In this document: one piece after another, positions 1 through 8,021 of the stretch
Layout: every line of letters begins with the position of its first letter
Position numbering within the stretch: position 1 is the stretch's first letter
From: G965197715 sp965247615
GTDB taxonomy: Bacteria; Chloroflexota; Dehalococcoidia; Lucifugimonadales; UBA1127
Length of the DNA: 64,000 bases
Direction of reading: 5' to 3'
NCBI GenBank assembly: GCA_965247615.1
Contig: OZ252022.1
Coordinates: 1,116,001-1,180,000, forward strand
Translations under genes and position numbers: made by a program
Notes under the pieces: model-generated
Database searches by the model: none
Told to the model about the DNA's origin: nothing
What the model saw: the letters and a program-made list of their open reading frames with translations, nothing else

Positions 1-1
1 G

Positions 2-700
2 GCGGAGCAGGTGCTGGCGGTGCTGCGGGGTCAGCCGGCGCAGTTCACGGTGAACGCGCCCTTCGTCGCCGGCGAGGAGCACGCGCTGGTGGCGTCCTAT
101 CTGCAGGTGGGCGCCGACGTGGGCCGGGTGGCAATCCAGCTGCTGGACGGCCAGCTCACGTCGATCACGTTCCGGTACGAGGGCGAGATTGGGCAGGGCG
201 ACGCCAGGGGGCTGCGCGCCGCGGCGCTGATGGGTTTGCTGGAGACGATCAGCGAGGAGCGGGTCAACCTGGTCAACGCCTCGCTGTTGGCGGAGCAGCT
301 GGGTATGCGGGTTGCGGAGGAGACTGGCGAGGCCCCGGAGCAGTACCCCAGCCTGATGACGGTGGTGCTGGGCTCGGATGGGGGGGCGGTGCGGGTGTCC
401 GGCACGCACGCCCGGGACCGCACGCACGTTGTGCGGATAGGGGACCACTGGATGGACGCCGTCCTGGAGAGCCCGTACCTGCTGGTGGTGGAGAACAACG
501 ACGCGCCGGGAGTGATCGGCACGGTGGGCGGGATTGCGGGGGAGCACGACATCAACATCAGCTCGATGACGGTGGGGCGCCTGGCGCCGCGGGGCCGCGC
601 GACGATGGTGGTGGGGCTGGACGAGCCGATGCCGGAGGCGGCGCTGACCCGCATCCGCGCGGTGCCGCGCATCACGGGCGTCCGCATGGTGCGGCTGTAG
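2..700 (+). CDS. serA: D-3-phosphoglycerate dehydrogenase, C-terminal part (partial)
   Basis: The reading frame is open from the first bases, so the start and the NAD-binding catalytic domain lie before the window. The roughly 230 visible residues match the C-terminal half of the long form of SerA. First comes an allosteric substrate-binding segment (LLDGQLTSITFRYEGEIG, then VNLVNASLLAEQLG). It is followed by an ACT domain of about 75 residues (LLVVENNDAPGVIGTVGGIA, then INISSMTVGR), which in this family binds serine for feedback control. The full enzyme oxidises 3-phosphoglycerate in the first step of serine synthesis. The gene ends 274 bases before an MFS transporter gene. Identification is firm from the ACT motif and the preceding domain; only the catalytic half is unseen. 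Confidence 0.9.
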   Translation, partial: AEQVLAVLRGQPAQFTVNAPFVAGEEHALVASYLQVGADVGRVAIQLLDGQLTSITFRYEGEIGQGDARGLRAAALMGLLETISEERVNLVNASLLAEQLGMRVAEETGEAPEQYPSLMTVVLGSDGGAVRVSGTHARDRTHVVRIGDHWMDAVLESPYLLVVENNDAPGVIGTVGGIAGEHDINISSMTVGRLAPRGRATMVVGLDEPMPEAALTRIRAVPRITGVRMVRL

Positions 701-831
701 GGACGCGGTGCGTCGGTGGTGCTTGGCGCTTCGGGTGGCCGTGATCTCCTTTCGTGAGGCGGCGCTTTCGGTGAACCGCTCGCCGCTGGGTGCTCGCCGC
801 TGGTTGACAGGGCGCAGGTGCGCGGGGCGAA

Positions 832-860
832 TTGACACTGCAGAGGGGCGGGCCTATGCT
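832..860 (+). promoter_or_regulatory. sigma70-like promoter for the MFS gene
   Basis: A perfect TTGACA (832-837) is followed after 17 bases by TATGCT (855-860), which is close to the TATAAT consensus. Transcription from it would begin about 108 bases before the TTG start at 975. A second TTGACA at 804-809 has no well-spaced -10 box. Inference from sequence only. Confidence 0.55.
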
Positions 861-974
861 ACCGCAGGCTCAGCGCCCCGGTTTCCGGGCGGTGGGGCAG
901 CGACCCACCGTATCCCACCGGATCCATCCGTCCCGTGCGATCGTCGCCTGCTGTGCCGCTGTCAGGAGGCCTGA

Positions 975-2246
975 TTGGCTCAATCGGTAGAGGACAACGC
1001 CCGCGACAGCCCGTCCGCCGTGAGCGACCGGGCTTCGGTCAAGCCGTGGGCCGCGCTGGCGAGCCCGCAGTTCCGTCTCCTCTGGCTGGGGCAGTCCTTT
1101 GGCGCCGTGGGGCAGCCCATGCGAGAAGTGGCCAACCTGTGGCTGGTGTGGGAGCTGACGGGTTCGGCGCTCCATCTGGGCCTCTTGGGAGTGGTTCGTG
1201 TGGTGCCGCTGATCTTGTTCAGCCTGGTGGGCGGCGCACTGGCGGACGTCGTCGACCGCAGGAAGATCCTGGTGGTCAGCCAGGTGACGAACATGCTGAT
1301 GGGCGCGGCCATTGCGGGGCTGGCGATCACAGGGGCGATCCAGGTCTGGCACATCTACGCCATCTCCCTGGGGTCGGCGGTGATGATGTCCTTTGGCCAG
1401 CCGGCGCGGGTCTCGCTGATCCCGGCGCTGGTGCCCCGAGTGCATCTGATGAACGCGCTGACGCTGCACACGACGACCATGCACGCGTCGAGGCTCCTGG
1501 GTCCGTCGCTTGGGGGGATCATCATCGCCTGGCAGGGGGCGGGCCTGGCGTACGCGGTCAACGCGGCGGCGTTCATACCGGTGATCGTGTCGCTGCTCCT
1601 GCTTCATGTTCCGACGGTTGAGCGGCAGCAGGTCCGCCGTGCCTTCAACCCCCGGGAGATTGTGGAGGGGCTGCGGTTCATCTGGGCCACGCCGGTCATC
1701 CTGGGCTTCATACTATTCGACGTGTCGGCGATGGTCTTTTCCACGTATCGCGGGCTGCTGCCCATCTTCGCGGACGAGGTACTGGGGGTCGGGCCGGCGG
1801 GCTTCGGGACGCTGATGTCGGCGCCGGCGCTGGGGTTCCTGGGGGGGGCGGGGCTCCTGCTGCTGATGGGCAACGTCAAACGGAAGGGGCCCGTGGTGCT
1901 GGTGGCCACGCTGCTGTATGCGGTGACCGTCGCCCTGTTTGCGCTGTCCGAGTGGTATGTCGTGTCACTGCTGCTGATCATGGCCGCGGGGGGATTCGAC
2001 GCCATCGGCACGATACTGCGGCAGACGACGCTGCAGCTGCTGGTCCCGGACGAGATACGGGGGCGGGCGACTGCGGTGATGCACGTGTTCGTGACGGGAG
2101 GGCCGTCGGTGGGGCAGTCGGTGCTGGGTGCCGCGGCGGGGGTGCTGGGCGCGCCGCTGGCGTTGCTGGGGGGCAGCGCGGTGTGCTTCGTGGCGGTGAT
2201 GGCGGTGGCGGCGAGACTGCGGGAGATGCTCACGTACCGGGAGTAG
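975..2246 (+). CDS. MFS transporter, EntS/MFS_3-like exporter
   Basis: A 423-residue polytopic membrane protein with about twelve hydrophobic segments. The first half carries the MFS loop signature (GGALADVVDRRKILV, about residues 88-102), and there is a long basic central loop (VERQQVRRAFNPREIVEGLR). It most resembles the enterobactin-exporter-like MFS_3 group, often drug or siderophore efflux pumps; the substrate cannot be read from sequence. The start is a TTG at 975 chosen because AGGAGG sits at 964-969, five bases upstream, and no ATG is suitably placed. It is probably a single-gene unit expressed from the promoter at 832-860. The next gene, DUF1015, converges on it from the other strand. 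Confidence 0.85.
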   Translation: MAQSVEDNARDSPSAVSDRASVKPWAALASPQFRLLWLGQSFGAVGQPMREVANLWLVWELTGSALHLGLLGVVRVVPLILFSLVGGALADVVDRRKILVVSQVTNMLMGAAIAGLAITGAIQVWHIYAISLGSAVMMSFGQPARVSLIPALVPRVHLMNALTLHTTTMHASRLLGPSLGGIIIAWQGAGLAYAVNAAAFIPVIVSLLLLHVPTVERQQVRRAFNPREIVEGLRFIWATPVILGFILFDVSAMVFSTYRGLLPIFADEVLGVGPAGFGTLMSAPALGFLGGAGLLLLMGNVKRKGPVVLVATLLYAVTVALFALSEWYVVSLLLIMAAGGFDAIGTILRQTTLQLLVPDEIRGRATAVMHVFVTGGPSVGQSVLGAAAGVLGAPLALLGGSAVCFVAVMAVAARLREMLTYRE

Positions 2247-2247
2247 A

Positions 2248-2260
2248 GTCGCTGCGCGAC
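2248..2260. terminator. small hairpin between convergent genes
   Basis: GTCGC-TGC-GCGAC, a 5-bp stem just after the MFS stop codon. There is no T-run on either side, so a terminator role is tentative. The stem has the same arms as the interspersed repeat found at 29081, 32331, 33921 and 57372. Confidence 0.25.
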
Positions 2261-2350
2261 GGCTTTGTGGGGGTGAGTGGGTCGCGAAAGTTACGCAGCT
2301 GGCAGCCGTTCGGGTTGGCAGTGGGACCAGTGAAACTCCGCAGCGGCCGC

Positions 2351-3664
2351 CTACAGCTCGCCGTCCAGGGTGTGCATGACGAGGCCGGTGGGCAGCTTGG
2401 GGCTGAAGTAGGTGGTCTTGGGGGGCAGGCGCTGGCCGCGCTGGACGAGGGACTCGAAGAGTCCGAGGTCCATGGGGCGCACGAGGAACACGAGCTGGGC
2501 CTGGGCGGAATCGAGGAGCTGTGCGACCTCGTCGAGGCCGTGGAGGAACGAGATCTCCTCCGGCTCTGCCGACGCGGCGCCGATGACGGGGTCCAGCACG
2601 GCCTGGTGGAGCAGCCAGGTCTCGCAGCGGGGCAGCAGGGGCTCCTGGGCCGGGGGAATGAGGCCGGGAGGGGGGTCGTCGCGCAGGCTCAGCGTGTAGC
2701 CCTGGCCCGTGGCTGCGTCCACGAGACCGTAGGTAGGCCTGTCCGCGTCCATGGCCTGGAGGGCTGCCAGGGCGGACTCCAGGCTGTCAGCCGCACCCAG
2801 AGGCGCCACTTCGAATAGGCTGCGTACGCGGTCCCAGATCCGGTCGATCTGCTCCTGGGACAGGCCGTGCAGCACGCGGTGGAAGGACAGGAGCTGGAAT
2901 CCCGGGTCGTCCATGTCGATGAGGCACATCAGGGCGTAGTCGTAGGCGGGCTGCTCGGGGGCTGTGGGGCCGGACTGGGCGCGGCGGGCGTCGCGGTAGG
3001 TCAGGGCCGTCTCGTAGCGGTGATGGCCGTCGCCGAGGTAGACGGGCGCGTCGGAGAAGGCCTCTTGCACCTGGCGTACGGCCCCTGGGTCGCGGATGGG
3101 CCACAGCCTGTAGCGGATGGCGCCCTCGGCGGCTTCGATCTGGGGCGGGCGGTCCTGCATGGTGGCGGCCAGGAGTGACCGGATCCCTCCGGGGTCGCGG
3201 TACAGGGACATGAGGGGGCTGAAGACAGCGCGGCAGGCCTCCATAAGCCGCAGCCGGTCCTCCTTGGGGCCCGGCCTGGTCTGCTCGTGGGGGAGGATGA
3301 CGCCGCACTCGTACTCTTCCAGGCGCACGGCGCCGTACACGCCGGTACGGGTCAGAGCGCCGCCGCCGCTGCCGTACTCCTCGGTGACGGCGTAGTAGGC
3401 GGGGCCGTCCTCGCGGGAGAGCACGCCGTCGCCGAGCCACTGGTTCAGCAGGGCGGCGGCGCGTGTGTAGGCGTTGTCGGAAGGGCTGTCGCCGGGTCCG
3501 GGGCGCCCGAACTCCAGGCGGACGACGTTGTAGGGGCTCTGCCGGTAGAGCTCCTCCCGGCCCTGGGGCGAGATGATGTCATAGGGCGGGGAGAGGATGG
3601 GCGAGAGGCCGCCCGCCCTGTCCGGGTTGTATCGCAGTGCCCGAAAAGGGAGGACCTGTGCCAT
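2351..3664 (-). CDS. DUF1015 family protein
   Basis: A 437-residue protein that begins MAQVLPFRALRYNPDRAG. The N-terminus with SPPYDIISPQGREELY is characteristic of the DUF1015 family (about 400-450 residues, function not established). Family members often sit near serine-biosynthesis genes, and here serA is two genes away. Other conserved-looking stretches are the YLGDGHHRYETALTYRDAR segment in the middle and a region near the C-terminus with PMDLGLFESLVQRG. The start was set at the ATG at 3664 because AAAGGAG lies immediately upstream on the minus strand; a reading frame running up to 3886 lacks family homology before that methionine. No transmembrane segment or signal peptide is evident. 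It is transcribed divergently from ligA. Confidence 0.85.
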   Translation of the reverse strand: MAQVLPFRALRYNPDRAGGLSPILSPPYDIISPQGREELYRQSPYNVVRLEFGRPGPGDSPSDNAYTRAAALLNQWLGDGVLSREDGPAYYAVTEEYGSGGGALTRTGVYGAVRLEEYECGVILPHEQTRPGPKEDRLRLMEACRAVFSPLMSLYRDPGGIRSLLAATMQDRPPQIEAAEGAIRYRLWPIRDPGAVRQVQEAFSDAPVYLGDGHHRYETALTYRDARRAQSGPTAPEQPAYDYALMCLIDMDDPGFQLLSFHRVLHGLSQEQIDRIWDRVRSLFEVAPLGAADSLESALAALQAMDADRPTYGLVDAATGQGYTLSLRDDPPPGLIPPAQEPLLPRCETWLLHQAVLDPVIGAASAEPEEISFLHGLDEVAQLLDSAQAQLVFLVRPMDLGLFESLVQRGQRLPPKTTYFSPKLPTGLVMHTLDGEL

Positions 3665-3821
3665 GAGACTCCTTTGCCGGGGGCTAGAAAAAGTATAGCC
3701 GCGCATCCGGCGGCGGGCCAGCCCTGGAATAGGGTGGGCCCTCTTGGATATACTGCTAGGTGGCTGGAGGCGTCCCGGAGGGGAGGCGCGCCGGGACCTC
3801 CATCCCCGCAAGGAGCACGCC

Positions 3822-5843
3822 GTGGGAGCACCCGAACAGGCGGTCGAGCGCGTCCAGCAGCTTCGGAGAGAGCTGGACCACCACAACTACCGCTACTACG
3901 TGCTGGATGACCCGGAGATCTCCGATGAGGCTTACGATTTGCGGATTCGCGAGCTTCGGGCGCTGGAAGCACAGCACCCGGAGCTGGTGACGCCGGACTC
4001 GCCCACCCAGCGGGTTGGGGCGCCGCCGGCGGAGGGATTCGCGGAGGTCACGCACGGCGCCCCCATGTTCAGCCTGGCCAACGCCTTTGACGAAGAGGAG
4101 CTGCAGGCCTGGTACGACCGGGCGAAGCGGCTGCTGGAGGGCGAGGACTTCTCGATGGTCTGCGAGCTGAAGATCGACGGGCTGGCGGTGTCGCTGACCT
4201 ACGAGGAGGGCGTGCTGGCGCGCGGCGCCACGCGGGGCGACGGGATGGTGGGCGAGGACGTCACGACGAACCTGCGCACGATCCGCAGCATCCCGCTACG
4301 GCTGATGGGGGACGCCCCGCCGTTGCTGGAGGTGCGCGGCGAGGTGTACCTGGGCAAGGAGGCCTTCCGCGGCTTGAACGCCGCCCGGGAGGCCGCGGGG
4401 CAGCCAACCTACGCAAATCCGCGCAATACGGCCGCGGGCTCGCTGCGCCAGATCGACCCGAGCATGACGGCGGAGCGGCCCCTGGACATCTGGGTCTACG
4501 GCACAGGACTGGCCCGGGAGGGCGACGTACCCGACACCCAGTGGGAGACGCTGCAGTGGCTCAGAGGCCTGGGGTTCAAGACCAACTCGCACACGCGGCG
4601 TTGCGCCACGCCGGCCGACGTGATGGACTACCTCCGGGAGTGGCTGGAGCGGTGGGAAGGGCTGGACTACGGCACGGACGGCGTGGTGGTCAAGATGGAC
4701 GACCGGACGCGGTGGGACGCGCTGGGCGCGGCGGGCCGTGAGCCGCGGTGGGCCATCGCGTACAAGTGGCCGGCGCACCAGGCGGTGACGCGGCTGCTGG
4801 AGATTGGCGTGAACGTGGGCCGCACGGGGAAGCTCAACCCCTACGCGGTCCTGGAGCCCGTGCAGGTGGCTGGGGTGACGATCCAGCACGCCACGCTGCA
4901 CAACGAGGATTACATAACGGGCAAGGACATTCGCGTAGGGGACCAGGTGGTGGTGGAGCGGGCCGGGGAGGTCATTCCCCAGATCGTCAGCGTGGTCCCG
5001 GAGGGCCGGACCGGGGACCCGCCCCCCTTCCGCATGCCCGAGCGCTGCCCGGTGTGCGAAGGCCACGTCGTGCGGGAGGAGGGGGAGTCCGCCCACTTCT
5101 GCACCAACGCGAGCTGCGGGGCGCAGCTCTACGAGCGCCTGGTGGCGTTTCGTGGCGCGATGGACATGGAGGGCATTGGCGCGCAGTGGGTGCGGGTCCT
5201 CCTGGACCGGGGTCTCATCCGGGACGCCGCCGACTTCTTCAGTCTGAAGAAGGAGGACCTGGTGGCGCTGGACCGGATGGGGGAGACGCTGGCGGAGAAG
5301 GTGCTCGCCAACGTGGAGAAGAGCAAGGGGCGGCCCCTGAGCCAGCTCGTGTACGCCCTGGGCATCCCGCATGTGGGGGCAGAGACCGCCGAGCTGCTGG
5401 CGCGGCGCTTCCTCACCATGGACGCACTCATGGCGGCCGCCGAGGAGGACCTGACGGAGGTGCCCGGCATCGGCCCCAAGATAGCCGCCAGCGTGGCCGC
5501 GTTCTTCAGGGACGAGCGCAACGTGCAGCTCATCGCCAGGCTCCGGGAGGCCGGGGTGCGCATGGCGGCTGCTGCGGAGGAGGCCCCCGTCGCGGGGGCG
5601 TTGACCGGCCTGAGCTTTTGTGTGACGGGCACGCTCACGGACATGCCCCGCCCCCAGGCTGAGGACCGCATCCGGGAGTTGGGCGGAACGGCCACGGACT
5701 CCGTGACGCGCGGCACGAGCTACCTGGCGACCGGCGCGTCGCCCGGGGCCTCCAAGCTGCGCCAGGCCGAGCGCTACGGCACACCCACACTGACCGAGGC
5801 CCAGCTCCTCCAGATACTTGAGAAGGGCGAATTGCCGGTCTGA
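3822..5843 (+). CDS. ligA: NAD-dependent DNA ligase
   Basis: Seals nicks in duplex DNA with NAD+ as AMP donor, in replication and repair. The 673-residue product has the family's normal length and order: N-terminal Ia region with HHNYRYYVLDDPEISD, adenylation domain with the nucleotidylated lysine in CELKIDGLAVSL (K117), OB fold, a four-cysteine zinc finger (C409, C412, C427, C432), helix-hairpin-helix repeats (LTEVPGIGPKIAASVAAF) and a C-terminal BRCT domain (about 598-673). The GTG start at 3822 is preferred over an in-frame ATG at 3744: AAGGAG lies at 3810-3815, six bases upstream, and the extra 26 residues resemble no ligase. It is followed by pth on the same strand, about 150 bases away. 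Confidence 0.97.
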   Translation: MGAPEQAVERVQQLRRELDHHNYRYYVLDDPEISDEAYDLRIRELRALEAQHPELVTPDSPTQRVGAPPAEGFAEVTHGAPMFSLANAFDEEELQAWYDRAKRLLEGEDFSMVCELKIDGLAVSLTYEEGVLARGATRGDGMVGEDVTTNLRTIRSIPLRLMGDAPPLLEVRGEVYLGKEAFRGLNAAREAAGQPTYANPRNTAAGSLRQIDPSMTAERPLDIWVYGTGLAREGDVPDTQWETLQWLRGLGFKTNSHTRRCATPADVMDYLREWLERWEGLDYGTDGVVVKMDDRTRWDALGAAGREPRWAIAYKWPAHQAVTRLLEIGVNVGRTGKLNPYAVLEPVQVAGVTIQHATLHNEDYITGKDIRVGDQVVVERAGEVIPQIVSVVPEGRTGDPPPFRMPERCPVCEGHVVREEGESAHFCTNASCGAQLYERLVAFRGAMDMEGIGAQWVRVLLDRGLIRDAADFFSLKKEDLVALDRMGETLAEKVLANVEKSKGRPLSQLVYALGIPHVGAETAELLARRFLTMDALMAAAEEDLTEVPGIGPKIAASVAAFFRDERNVQLIARLREAGVRMAAAAEEAPVAGALTGLSFCVTGTLTDMPRPQAEDRIRELGGTATDSVTRGTSYLATGASPGASKLRQAERYGTPTLTEAQLLQILEKGELPV

Positions 5844-5992
5844 CGCGGGTTGGCACGGCCGGCAGACTCGGGATTGCACTGAGGAGGCATAAGCATCGAC
5901 CATCCATGCCGCGCAGGGGTTTCAGGAGCGGGTCGTTGGGGACGCACCGGCTGTGCGGGTCCCCCGCGGCGCGGGCGCCGTGGAGACGCCGC

Positions 5993-6580
5993 ATGATGGT
6001 CGTCGTGGGCCTCGGGAATCCGGGGCGCAACTACGCCAGGACGCGCCACAACGCCGGCGCCCAGTGCGTCGAGCACATGGCGGCGGCGTGGGGCATCCCC
6101 CTGGAGCGGCGAAGCCGGCACGCGCTGGTCGGGCAGGGATTGGTGGAGGGGCAGGAGGTGGCGCTGGCGCGGCCGCGGAGCTTCATGAACCAGAGCGGGG
6201 ACCCGGCCAAGTACCTTGTCGACCGCTTCCGCATCACGCCGCAGCAGCTCCTCGTCGTCTGCGATGACCTGGACCTGCAGCTGGGGAGCATGCGCATCCG
6301 GGCGCGCGGGTCCGCCGGGGGCCAGAAGGGCATGCTCGACGTGAGCCGGGCCCTGGGCACGCAGGACTTTCCGCGGTTGCGAGTGGGCATCGGCAGGCCG
6401 CCGCCGGGGCTGGACGAGGTCCCCTACGTCCTGGGGGCCTTCACACGGTCGGAGGAGGCCGTGATGGCAGAGGTCCGGCCGCGTGTTGCCGAGGCGGTGA
6501 AGTCCATCCTGACGCAGGGGCTGGACACTGCCATGAACCTCTTCAACCAGCGCGGCGCCGGCTCGCAACCGGCTGCCTGA
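5993..6580 (+). CDS. pth: peptidyl-tRNA hydrolase
   Basis: Recycles tRNA by cleaving peptidyl-tRNA released by stalled ribosomes. The 195-residue product shows the family signature GLGNPGRNYARTRHNAG, with Asn9 and the catalytic His19 in the usual places, RPRSFMNQSG, and CDDLDLQLGSMRIRARGSAG. The start is the first of two adjacent ATG codons, with GGAG at 5982-5985. A frame extending to ATG 5906 adds about 29 residues of arginine-rich sequence unlike the family and has no suitably spaced ribosome site, so it was rejected. The gene is collinear with ligA before it and the aminotransferase after it. Confidence 0.96.
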   Translation: MMVVVGLGNPGRNYARTRHNAGAQCVEHMAAAWGIPLERRSRHALVGQGLVEGQEVALARPRSFMNQSGDPAKYLVDRFRITPQQLLVVCDDLDLQLGSMRIRARGSAGGQKGMLDVSRALGTQDFPRLRVGIGRPPPGLDEVPYVLGAFTRSEEAVMAEVRPRVAEAVKSILTQGLDTAMNLFNQRGAGSQPAA

Positions 6581-6641
6581 GGCGACGCCACAGCGATCCG
6601 GCGCCGTGCTACAATACGGCCCAAAGTGAGAAGGAGCGCCA

Positions 6642-7811
6642 ATGGATGTTGCGGCTGTTCGCAGGCAGATTCCGGCCACGCAGAACACGATCTACGTAAA
6701 CACCGGCTGGTCCGGGCCGTCGCCCCGGGTGGTGATGGACCGGGTGCGGGAGTGGATGGAATACGAGAACCACCAGGGGCCCACGTCGCCGCCGGTCAAC
6801 GCCAGGCACTCGGCGGTGCTGCAGGAGACCCGGGGGGCCATCGCCAAGCTCATCAACGCCACTCCCGAGGAGATTTCGCTGACGCAGAACACCACGGAGG
6901 GTCTCAACGTCGTCACCAACGGGATCGACTGGCGCCAGGGCGACGAGATCATCACGTGCAACCTGGAGCACGCCTCAGTGCTGGTCCCGGCCTACTTCCA
7001 GCAGCAGCGGCACGGCGTGCAGGTCAAGGTGGTGGAGCTTGACCCCAAGGGCAGCAAAGAGGCCATCCTGGAGCGCTTCAGCGATGCGATGACGCCGCGT
7101 ACGCGCATGATCTTCGTTAGCCACCTCCAGTTCTCCTGTGGTCTTCGGCTGCCGGCCAAGGAGCTGGCGGAGCTGGCGCACGGGCGGGGCGCGTGGCTGT
7201 TGCTGGATGGTGCACAGGGGGCGGGCCACGTGGCGCTGGACATGCGGGAGATTGACTGCGACTTCTACTCCATGCCGGGGCAGAAGTGGCTGCTGGGCCC
7301 CGACGGCGTCGGCGCGCTGTACGTGCGGCGCGAGCTGGTCCCGGTGCTGCAGCCGTGGAAGGTCTCCATGCGAGCGGCGCAGGAGATCGACCGCACGGGG
7401 GGCTTCGAGCCCCGGACGGACTACATCGGAAAGTTCGAGGTGTCCACGACCAGTACGGCCCTGTGGGCCGGTCTGCTGGGGGCTATCGGGTTCCACAACG
7501 AGTATGGAAGCCAGGCCATCGAGGAGCGGGCCAGCTCCCTGGGCGCGTACGCCGCGGGTCGCCTGGCCGAGATACCGGGGGTCGTCGTCACGAGCCCCAC
7601 GGACCCGGAGACGCGCTCCGGCCTGGTGACGTTTACCGTCGGCGAGAAGGAGCCCAAGGCGGTGGTAGAATATCTCTGGCAGCAGGCTGCCGTGGTGGCG
7701 CGGTCGGTGGCGTTTCCGCCTGGGGTCCGGCTCTCCAGCGCCTTCTTCAACACGGAGGAGGAGATGGACCGCATCGCGGCCGTGGTCGCGGGCTTTGCGG
7801 ACCTGCCCTGA
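6642..7811 (+). CDS. class V aminotransferase (cysteine desulfurase / IPN-epimerase-like)
   Basis: A 389-residue PLP-dependent fold-type I enzyme. Visible features are SLTQNTTEGLNVV (phosphate-binding region), LLLDGAQGAGH with the PLP-contacting Asp189, and MPGQKWLLGPDGVGALYVR with the Schiff-base Lys215. The motif set fits the class V family, which includes cysteine desulfurases and isopenicillin N epimerase-like enzymes. A flexible-loop catalytic cysteine typical of true desulfurases is not obvious, so sulfur mobilisation should not be assumed. AAGGAG lies 6-7 bases before the ATG, and a TACAAT at 6610-6615 could be a -10 box. No cluster partner points to a substrate. Confidence 0.85.
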   Translation: MDVAAVRRQIPATQNTIYVNTGWSGPSPRVVMDRVREWMEYENHQGPTSPPVNARHSAVLQETRGAIAKLINATPEEISLTQNTTEGLNVVTNGIDWRQGDEIITCNLEHASVLVPAYFQQQRHGVQVKVVELDPKGSKEAILERFSDAMTPRTRMIFVSHLQFSCGLRLPAKELAELAHGRGAWLLLDGAQGAGHVALDMREIDCDFYSMPGQKWLLGPDGVGALYVRRELVPVLQPWKVSMRAAQEIDRTGGFEPRTDYIGKFEVSTTSTALWAGLLGAIGFHNEYGSQAIEERASSLGAYAAGRLAEIPGVVVTSPTDPETRSGLVTFTVGEKEPKAVVEYLWQQAAVVARSVAFPPGVRLSSAFFNTEEEMDRIAAVVAGFADLP

Positions 7812-8021
7812 CGGGATGGGGCAGACGGGCGGAGGAACGAGCGGCGGGCCGGGAGCCGGTCCCGTCAGTGTCCTCGGGGTCCGCCTCCGTCCGGACGAGG
7901 GGTCGCGGACGCAACCGACTATGCCGGCCGCTGTCTTCCCTTGATTGAGTGGGATGCATGGGGCGCGGCCCCACGGGAGTAATCCAAGGCAGATGCGGAG
8001 CACCGCAGCAGGAGAACCGCC

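Noticed and set aside
708..974. Small plus-strand frame between serA and the MFS gene
   Set aside because: Arginine/alanine-rich, no ribosome site, and it overlaps the promoter of the MFS gene.
4296..5903. Open minus-strand frame opposite ligA
   Set aside because: Mirror frame of ligA with low-complexity composition.
5906..5992. Longer pth start at ATG 5906
   Set aside because: Adds an arginine-rich tail not found in the family; GAGGAGG is 18 bases away, too far.
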